From contig JAEPMR010000005.1 in NCBI GenBank assembly GCA_017643845.1, positions 22,217-86,216 of the forward strand: DNA of 64,000 nucleotides, written 5' to 3'. The position numbers and the translations under genes were made by a program. The first letter of the stretch is position 1. Every line of letters starts with the position of its first letter. The notes under the pieces are model-generated. The model made no database searches, was not told the DNA's origin, and saw only the letters and a list, made by a program, of their open reading frames with translations. The stretch is from Marivivens sp. GTDB lineage: Bacteria; Pseudomonadota; Alphaproteobacteria; Rhodobacterales; Rhodobacteraceae. Shown here one piece after another: positions 58,580 through 64,000 of this stretch.

Positions 58580-59914
58580 ATGAAGAACATCTACGAATCC
58601 CAAAGAGCGATGCGGGCAATGCGTAAGGCGGCTATGCAAAGGGGCGTTGTTGCGGTTCTGGACATCGGAACGTCCAAGGTTGCTTGTCTTGTCTTGCGTT
58701 TTGATGGGCCGGAATTGGATCGAGAAGTGGACGGGCTGCGCTCGATGGTGGGTCGAAGCGCGTTCCGTGTTATCGGCGCAGCAACCACAAAATCCAGAGG
58801 CATCCGTTTCGGCGAAATTGATGCCATGCAGGAAGCCGAGAGGGCGATAAGAACTGCCATTCAGGCGGCGCAGAAAATGGCCGACGTTCGGGTCGATCAT
58901 GTGATCGCCTGTTTCTCCGGTGGTCGTCCGCGCTCCTACGGGCTTGAAGGCCAGGTGAACCTCGACAGCTCGGTCGTGCTTGAGTCTGATATTGGACGGG
59001 TGCTTGCGGCATGTGATGTGCCCGATTTTGGCGCGGGGCGGGAAGTCTTGCACGCGCAGCCTGTAAACTTCACGTTGGACCATCGCAGCGGGATGTCAGA
59101 CCCGCGAGGCCAGTATGGTAATAATCTCAGCACCGACCTGCACCTTCTGACGATAGATGGGACAATGCTGCACAACCTGATGCATTGCCTGAAGCGGTGC
59201 GATCTTGAGTTGGCTGGTGTTGCGTCCTCCCCTTATGTCTCGAGCATCTCGTCTCTGGTCGAGGACGAGCAAGAACTCGGCGCGGCCTGCTTGGATTTGG
59301 GAGGCGGTACGACGAGTCTGTCGATCTTCCTGAAAAAGCACATGATTTTTGCCGATTGCGTGCGTATGGGCGGTGATCATGTGACATCCGACATTTCGAT
59401 GGGCCTCCAGGTTCCGTTGTCGACAGCTGAACGTATCAAGACTTTCTACGGCGGCGTTGTTGCTACCGGCATGGATGATCGCGAAATGATCGAAATTGGC
59501 GGCGACACTGGGGATTGGGAGCATGATCGTCGCAGCGTGAGCCGAGCCGAACTCATTGGTATCATGCGGCCGCGGGTCGAAGAGATACTTGAGGAAGCCC
59601 GTGCACTTTTGGATGTGGCGGGATTTGACAGTCTCCCGAGCCAAAAGATCGTCCTGACAGGCGGCGCAAGTCAGATTCCTGGGCTGGATGGACTGGCGAG
59701 CAGAATTCTGGGGCATCAGGTCCGGCTGGGTCGACCAATGCGCGTACAGGGCCTGCCGCAGGCGGCAACGGGTCCGGCTTTTGCGTCGACTGTGGGCCTT
59801 TCTCTTTTCGCTGCTCACCCGCAAGACGAATGGTGGGATTTCGAGATTCCCGCCGAGCGCACGCCAGCGCGATCACTGCGAAAGGCTGTGAAGTGGTTTA
59901 AAGACAATTGGTGA
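58580..59914 (+). CDS. ftsA: Cell division protein FtsA
   Basis: A 444-residue actin-like ATPase tethering FtsZ to the membrane. Nucleotide-binding blocks are VVAVLDIGTSKVACLV (about 22-37), CLDLGGGTTSLSIFL and IVLTGGASQIPGLDGLASRIL. The C-terminal SLRKAVKWFKDNW is the amphipathic membrane-targeting helix. A segment between about 60 and 160 corresponds to the FtsA-specific 1C domain. It lies one base after ftsQ, with a 176-nt gap before ftsZ, so ftsZ can be transcribed separately. Confidence 0.95.
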   Translation: MKNIYESQRAMRAMRKAAMQRGVVAVLDIGTSKVACLVLRFDGPELDREVDGLRSMVGRSAFRVIGAATTKSRGIRFGEIDAMQEAERAIRTAIQAAQKMADVRVDHVIACFSGGRPRSYGLEGQVNLDSSVVLESDIGRVLAACDVPDFGAGREVLHAQPVNFTLDHRSGMSDPRGQYGNNLSTDLHLLTIDGTMLHNLMHCLKRCDLELAGVASSPYVSSISSLVEDEQELGAACLDLGGGTTSLSIFLKKHMIFADCVRMGGDHVTSDISMGLQVPLSTAERIKTFYGGVVATGMDDREMIEIGGDTGDWEHDRRSVSRAELIGIMRPRVEEILEEARALLDVAGFDSLPSQKIVLTGGASQIPGLDGLASRILGHQVRLGRPMRVQGLPQAATGPAFASTVGLSLFAAHPQDEWWDFEIPAERTPARSLRKAVKWFKDNW

Positions 59915-60049
59915 TGCGCAATATTTTGCCAAGTCACCTAAATCGAGGCGGAACTAACTGAGAACACCCCATATTTGGTGGCGAAAACACGTTTTTTCCG
60001 TGACGTTTGCGGCGTGAATCGCTAATGTTGGGCAAATTGGGAAAGCAGC

Positions 60050-60068
60050 GCCCCTTGTTTCGAGGGGC
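60050..60068 (+). promoter_or_regulatory. Hairpin in the ftsZ leader, with a nearby GANTC site
   Basis: GCCCCT (60050-60055) and AGGGGC (60063-60068) form a 6-bp stem around a 7-nt loop, about 22 nt upstream of the ftsZ start codon, close enough to influence ribosome access. A single GAATC at 60016-60020 is a CcrM-type (GANTC) methylation site; such sites in alphaproteobacterial cell-cycle promoters can tie transcription to replication. The rest of the ftsA-ftsZ gap is A/T-rich and probably holds the promoter. Confidence 0.3.
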
Positions 60069-60090
60069 AGAACAAGACAGGCGGACAGAT

Positions 60091-61668
60091 ATGACTTTGA
60101 ACCTCTCTATGCCAGGGCACGAAGAGTTGAAGCCTCGGATCACCGTTTTTGGCGTAGGTGGTGCGGGCGGCAACGCTGTCAATAATATGATCGAAAAGGC
60201 GCTCGAAGGCGTGGAGTTCGTGGTTGCGAATACCGACGCTCAGGCGCTGCAGCAGTCCCGCGCCCCTGCAAAGATCCAGATGGGCGTCAAAGTTACCGAG
60301 GGGCTGGGCGCAGGCGCTCGCGCATCAGTGGGTGCATCGGCCGCTGAGGAATCGATCGAACAAATCGTTGATCAGCTCGCCGGGGCGCACATGTGCTTTA
60401 TCACCGCTGGTATGGGCGGCGGAACAGGGACCGGCGCGGCCCCAATCATCGCGCAAGCCGCTCGTGAGTTGGGCGTTCTGACTGTCGGCGTCGTGACCAA
60501 GCCGTTTCAGTTCGAGGGTGGCAAAAGGATGCGGCAGGCTGAAGACGGTGTAGAAGCGCTGCAAAAGGTTGTTGATACACTCATCATCATTCCAAACCAG
60601 AACCTGTTCAGACTGGCGAACGAAAAGACCACTTTCACCGAAGCTTTTGCGTTGGCCGATGACGTGCTCTACCAGGGCGTCAAGGGCGTCACTGATCTGA
60701 TGGTCCGCCCGGGCCTGATCAATCTCGACTTTGCCGACGTTCGTGCCGTGATGGACGAAATGGGTAAGGCAATGATGGGAACTGGGGAGGCCGAGGGTGA
60801 GAATCGTGCTGTTGACGCGGCCGAAAAAGCCATTGCGAATCCGTTGCTTGACGAGATCAGCCTCGAGGGCGCCAAAGGCGTCTTGATTAATATCACAGGC
60901 GGCTACGATCTGACCCTCTTTGAGCTTGATGAAGCTGCCAACAAGATCCGTGAAAAGGTGGACCCGAACGCCAATATCATTGTCGGATCAACGCTCGATC
61001 CGAACATGGAAGGCCATATGCGGGTTTCCGTTGTGGCGACCGGAATTGATGCGACGTCACGCCAAGTCGAGCCTGCACCTCGACGGACGGTCGCAACAGA
61101 GGCCGTGCAGCCTGTACAAAGGGTTATTGAAGAGCCTCAGCCTGCAGCGGCAACGGTGTCGGCGCCAATGACGCCGGTTGCGGATGAGCCATCGCTTTTT
61201 GATGATGAACAGGTGCAAACAGCTGCGGAACAAGCGGAAGATATTTTTGAGGGGCTGGATGATGCAGTTGCTTCGGAAAACGAGCTTCCGGAACCTGCTT
61301 ACCAGCATCGTCAGCATGAAGCACCCTTCGAGAGCACCGCAGCGGATCAGTTCGTGGCCCCCCGCGCACAGGCCCCCGGTCAACCGTCACAAGAGACACT
61401 GCGCCGTTTGCACACGGCCGTTCGGCACCAGCAGGCCGAAGAACGCCCGCAGTCACCCCAACCGGCCGAGACGGTTCAACCGACAGAGCGCAAGAGTGGT
61501 TTTGGCATCAACTCCCTGATTAACAGGATGTCTGGCAGTGGCTCCGAGCCGCAGGGGCAGCGGATGCAGCCGGCGGTCAAAGCGGCTAGCCCTCAAGCAG
61601 AGCCTAGGCAGGATGCAGAGCAGGAGAAGATTGAAATTCCTGCATTTCTTCGCCGCCAAGCGAACTGA
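60091..61668 (+). CDS. ftsZ: Cell division protein FtsZ
   Basis: A 525-residue tubulin-like GTPase forming the division ring. The globular core (about 10-320) shows [18 protein letters not shown], the GTP loop [12 protein letters not shown] and the T7 region [12 protein letters not shown] long Gln/Pro/Glu-rich linker (about 330-510) leads to the conserved C-terminal peptide [11 protein letters not shown], which binds FtsA and other partners. The protein is much longer than E. coli FtsZ (383), as in other alphaproteobacteria. I choose the ATG at 60091; earlier in-frame starts would add residues without resemblance to FtsZ. Confidence 0.95.
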   Translation: MTLNLSMPGHEELKPRITVFGVGGAGGNAVNNMIEKALEGVEFVVANTDAQALQQSRAPAKIQMGVKVTEGLGAGARASVGASAAEESIEQIVDQLAGAHMCFITAGMGGGTGTGAAPIIAQAARELGVLTVGVVTKPFQFEGGKRMRQAEDGVEALQKVVDTLIIIPNQNLFRLANEKTTFTEAFALADDVLYQGVKGVTDLMVRPGLINLDFADVRAVMDEMGKAMMGTGEAEGENRAVDAAEKAIANPLLDEISLEGAKGVLINITGGYDLTLFELDEAANKIREKVDPNANIIVGSTLDPNMEGHMRVSVVATGIDATSRQVEPAPRRTVATEAVQPVQRVIEEPQPAAATVSAPMTPVADEPSLFDDEQVQTAAEQAEDIFEGLDDAVASENELPEPAYQHRQHEAPFESTAADQFVAPRAQAPGQPSQETLRRLHTAVRHQQAEERPQSPQPAETVQPTERKSGFGINSLINRMSGSGSEPQGQRMQPAVKAASPQAEPRQDAEQEKIEIPAFLRRQAN

Positions 61669-61686
61669 GGTGAAAAAAATTTGAGT

Positions 61687-61715
61687 AAGGGCGGCATGAT
61701 GCCGCCCTTTTTCTT
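61687..61715 (+). terminator. Rho-independent terminator after ftsZ
   Basis: AAGGGCGGCA (61687-61696) pairs perfectly with TGCCGCCCTT (61700-61709) around the loop TGA and is followed by a T-rich tail (TTTCTTT). It lies 19 nt after the ftsZ stop and separates the dcw transcript from lpxC. Confidence 0.92.
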
Positions 61716-61786
61716 TGGGATGTTACATGCCGTCGTAAAGCGTGAATTGTGTCGCCATGCTCTGAGGCTGTAGATCTTGGGGCAAC

Positions 61787-62719
61787 ATGGGAAAAGCGTA
61801 TCAGAAAACGCTCGGCAGAGCAGTCGTAATCACGGGGTCCGGCCTTCACTCGGGGCGTCCAGTGAGGATGGAAGTTCGCCCTGCTGTGGGCGGAAATGGT
61901 ATCCATTTCTATCGGACAGACATTGACTCTCAAATCAACCGTGTTCCGGCTATATGGTCGAACGTTGTTCAAGAGCCGCTCAATACTCGTTTGGTGAACG
62001 GATCCGGTGTTTCGATTGCGACAGTCGAACATTTGATGGCCGCGTTTGCCGGCCTCGGTGTTTCCAATGCCGATGTTTACGTCTCTGGTCCTGAAATCCC
62101 GATCTTGGACGGAAGTTCACGGGAATTTGTCCAGGCGTTTTTATGGGCGGGGATTGTGGAAACAAGTGCGCCCCTACAAGTCATAGAGATCCTGAAGACG
62201 GTGACAGTCGAGAGAGGGTGCGCGCGCGCGACGCTTTCTCCTGCCGACCGTTTGTCTATTTCATTCGAAATTGACTTCGATGCCGCTGCAATCGGACATC
62301 AGAGAGCTTCGTTTTCGATGGAGAATGGGCAATTCCTTCGCCAAATGGCCGATTGCCGGACCTTTTGTCTGAAAACCGATATCGAGAAGATGCACGATGC
62401 TGGGCTCGCATTGGGTGGAACTTATGACAACGCTGTTGTTTTCGATGGAAGCGAAGTGGTGACGCCGGGGGGGCTGCGTCGATCAGATGAACCGGTGCGC
62501 CATAAAATGCTGGATGCTCTTGGGGATCTTGCGCTGGCGGGTGCTCCAATTGTCGGAGCTTAAGAAGGGGTGAGGGCCGGTCACGCACTGACCAATGCGC
62601 TTCTCCGTGCGCTGTTTTCGGATGAGGCAGCGTTCCGATTGGTGGGGTGTCCTGACGACCTGGCTGGGAAGTTGCCTGGTGCGGCGGCCTCGTTTGAGGA
62701 TTTGCGCGCAGTGGCGTGA
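61787..62719 (+). pseudogene. lpxC: UDP-3-O-acyl-GlcNAc deacetylase LpxC, interrupted by an in-frame stop
   Basis: The reading frame is LpxC from GKAYQKTLGRAVVITGSGLHSGRPV onward: EHLMAAFAG carries the Glu78/His79 equivalents and RHKMLDALGDLALAG the zinc ligands His238/Asp242 (E. coli numbering). After IVGA a TAA stands at 62561-62563, giving a 258-residue product. The same frame then continues without further stops for 51 codons (EGVRAGHALTNALLRALF...) to a TGA at 62717, making 310 codons, the normal family length (E. coli 305). The missing part includes the catalytic His265 equivalent in RAGHAL. The stop aligns with an aromatic residue (Phe in E. coli; Tyr in many), so one base change explains it. 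A truncated, inactive enzyme, read-through or a base error are all possible. Confidence 0.85.
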
Positions 62720-62809
62720 TGGTGTCACAACGCGAAAGTCGTTTTGCCTGATATTTTTCTATGTTAAACCGCCATGGAGCAGCTTGGTTCTCCAATGATG
62801 AGGTATGGA

Positions 62810-63658
62810 ATGCGGCATGGCAATTTGCGCGAATTCAAAGCGTTGTTCCTTGTAATTGCTATACTGCCGGTCTTGGCTGGATGCTCTGGCGGGTCCTCTA
62901 GCCGTATCGGGGATCTGGACGAATATTCCGCCCGCGAGATTTTCGAACGAGGTGAGTTCGAGCTGGCTCGCGGCGATGCAGAGGATGCGGCAGGCTACTT
63001 CGAAGAAATTGAGCGCCTTTTCCCGTACTCCGAATACGCAAAGCGTGGACTGATCATGCAAGCCTATGCACATCATCAGGATCGGGAGTATGATCGTAGC
63101 CGCGCGGCGGCCCAGCGTTTCCTGAGCATTTACCCAGCAGACAGTGACGCCCCTTACGCGCAATACCTGTTGGCTCTGAGCTATTATGACCAAATTGACG
63201 ACGTCGGGCGCGATCAGGGACTTACCCGGGAGGCGCTGAAAGCATTTCGCGATCTGATCGAAATCTATCCCGACAGTGAGTACGTACGGTCCGCCGAGCT
63301 GAAGTTTGATCTGGCTTTTGACCACCTCGCAGCAAAGGAAATGGAAGTCGGACGTTACTATCTCAAACGGGGTCACTATGCGGCGGCCACGACGCGTTTC
63401 AGAACGGTTGTCGAAACCTTCCAGACCACGACCCACACGCCAGAGGCACTTCATCGTTTGGTGGAATGCTATCTGGCCCTGGGGCTTGAGAACGAAGCTC
63501 AGACCGCCGGAGCGATCCTTGGACACAACTACCGCGCATCGGAGTGGTATCAGGATAGTTACAGTCTGCTGTCAGAGCGTAATCTGAGAGCCGAAGCGAA
63601 AGGCAATGGTTGGTTGTCAACGATCTATCGCCAAACCGTGCGCGGTGAATGGCTGTGA
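62810..63658 (+). CDS. bamD: Outer membrane protein assembly factor BamD
   Basis: A lipoprotein of about 282 residues. From the ATG at 62810 (TGAGG 6 nt upstream) the signal peptide ends in the lipobox LAGC with Cys25 to be acylated; an ATG at 62774 would give an overlong signal. TPR-like repeats follow (YSAREIFERGEFELARGDAEDAAGYFEEIERLFPYSEYAKRG and similar). BamD works with BamA to insert outer-membrane proteins. The lpxC-bamD-recN order is common in alphaproteobacteria. Confidence 0.92.
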   Translation: MRHGNLREFKALFLVIAILPVLAGCSGGSSSRIGDLDEYSAREIFERGEFELARGDAEDAAGYFEEIERLFPYSEYAKRGLIMQAYAHHQDREYDRSRAAAQRFLSIYPADSDAPYAQYLLALSYYDQIDDVGRDQGLTREALKAFRDLIEIYPDSEYVRSAELKFDLAFDHLAAKEMEVGRYYLKRGHYAAATTRFRTVVETFQTTTHTPEALHRLVECYLALGLENEAQTAGAILGHNYRASEWYQDSYSLLSERNLRAEAKGNGWLSTIYRQTVRGEWL

Positions 63659-63692
63659 CTCTGACGATCTGACGCTCTCGGGATCTTGATAG

Positions 63693-64000
63693 ATGCTGCG
63701 AACCCTGGAAATTCGGGATATCCTGATTATCGACTGGCTGTCGCTTGAGTTTCGGGCGGGATTGAATGTCCTCACCGGAGAGACGGGCGCTGGAAAATCA
63801 ATTTTGCTAGATGCCCTGGGTTTTGTGCTGGGGTGGCGCGGGCGCGCAGATCTTGTTCGTCAGGACGCGTCGCAGGGCGAGGTCGTCGCGATATTCGACG
63901 TTGGGGCAAATCGGTCTGTAGAGGGAATTCTAGTTGATGCGGGGATACCGTATACGGATGAGCTTATTATCCGCAGAGTAAACACCTCCGATGGGCGCAA
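63693..64000 (+). CDS. recN: DNA repair protein RecN, N-terminal part (cut by window edge)
   Basis: Only about the first 102 residues are in the window. The N-terminal MLRTLEIRDILIIDWLSLEFRAGLNVLTGETGAGKSILLDALGFVLGWRG is the SMC-like ATPase start of RecN, with Walker A GETGAGKS at about 29-36. RecN helps hold broken DNA ends during recombinational repair. The start at 63693 is 34 nt after bamD. The Walker B half lies beyond the edge. Confidence 0.92.
   Translation, partial: MLRTLEIRDILIIDWLSLEFRAGLNVLTGETGAGKSILLDALGFVLGWRGRADLVRQDASQGEVVAIFDVGANRSVEGILVDAGIPYTDELIIRRVNTSDGR

Noticed and set aside
62570..62719. The part of lpxC after the stop as a separate small gene from GTG 62570
   Set aside because: It encodes only the C-terminal piece of LpxC, has no ribosome site and no independent fold. 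It is better read as the tail of an interrupted gene.

Overview
The window is typical of a marine Rhodobacteraceae (Roseobacter-group) alphaproteobacterium. The evidence is a bhcR/bhcABCD glyoxylate-assimilation cluster, a DUF1127 gene followed by an array of CCTCCTCCC-loop small RNAs, a terminator-containing mraZ leader, DUF2484 between murC and murB, and the division/cell-wall (dcw) order mraZ-rsmH-ftsL-ftsI-murE-murF-mraY-murD-ftsW-murG-murC-murB-ddl-ftsQ-ftsA-ftsZ-lpxC. No rRNA, tRNA, insertion sequence, prophage or CRISPR array was seen. All names rest on reading motifs, family resemblance and gene order; no database search was possible.

Layout. 0-7 kb: the N-terminus of a CHASE-type membrane sensor, a ribokinase, and the divergent bhcR / bhcABCD module of the beta-hydroxyaspartate cycle (glyoxylate to oxaloacetate). 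7-10.5 kb: a SHOCT-domain membrane protein behind a perfect FNR-type box, then a SulP transporter, a rhodanese-like DUF442 protein and an ETHE1-like persulfide dioxygenase, probably a sulfide/persulfide unit. 10.6-20 kb: a fumarylacetoacetase-family hydrolase converging on a tightly overlapping glycogen operon, glgB-glgC-glgA-glgX-pgm. 20-26.2 kb: inositol-type catabolism (iolC, iolB, class II aldolase, two Gfo/Idh dehydrogenases) with a LacI-family regulator; matching operators lie in the iol promoter and before the regulator. 26.2-31.3 kb: a dimethylglycine/sarcosine dehydrogenase-like protein and a non-pyrrolysine MttB homologue, divergent from a LysR regulator. 31.3-36.2 kb: an SDR protein, purF, cvpA, radA and a LysE exporter.

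36.3-37 kb holds nine tandem hairpins, each showing CCTCCTCCC in its loop on the minus strand, directly downstream of a DUF1127 gene. This matches the CcsR / cuckoo RNA arrangement known from Rhodobacter. 37.2-38.8 kb carries an Mrp/ApbC ATPase and an acetyltransferase. From 39 kb the dcw cluster begins behind a 600-base leader that resembles the UpsM sRNA locus (a Rho-independent terminator upstream of mraZ). The cluster is interrupted by an ACT-domain gene (47.1 kb) and by a nuclease / flavin oxidoreductase / YhiN segment (49-51.7 kb), then runs on through ftsZ, lpxC, bamD and the start of recN.

The most unexpected observation is an in-frame TAA in lpxC (62561-62563). The frame continues for 52 further codons of clearly LpxC-like sequence that include the conserved catalytic histidine, so the essential lipid A enzyme is either truncated in this genome or the base is an assembly error. 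Other points worth a second look are the nine-copy sRNA array, the FNR box, a four-copy 11-bp tandem repeat before a quinone-reductase-like gene, and paired LacI-type operators.
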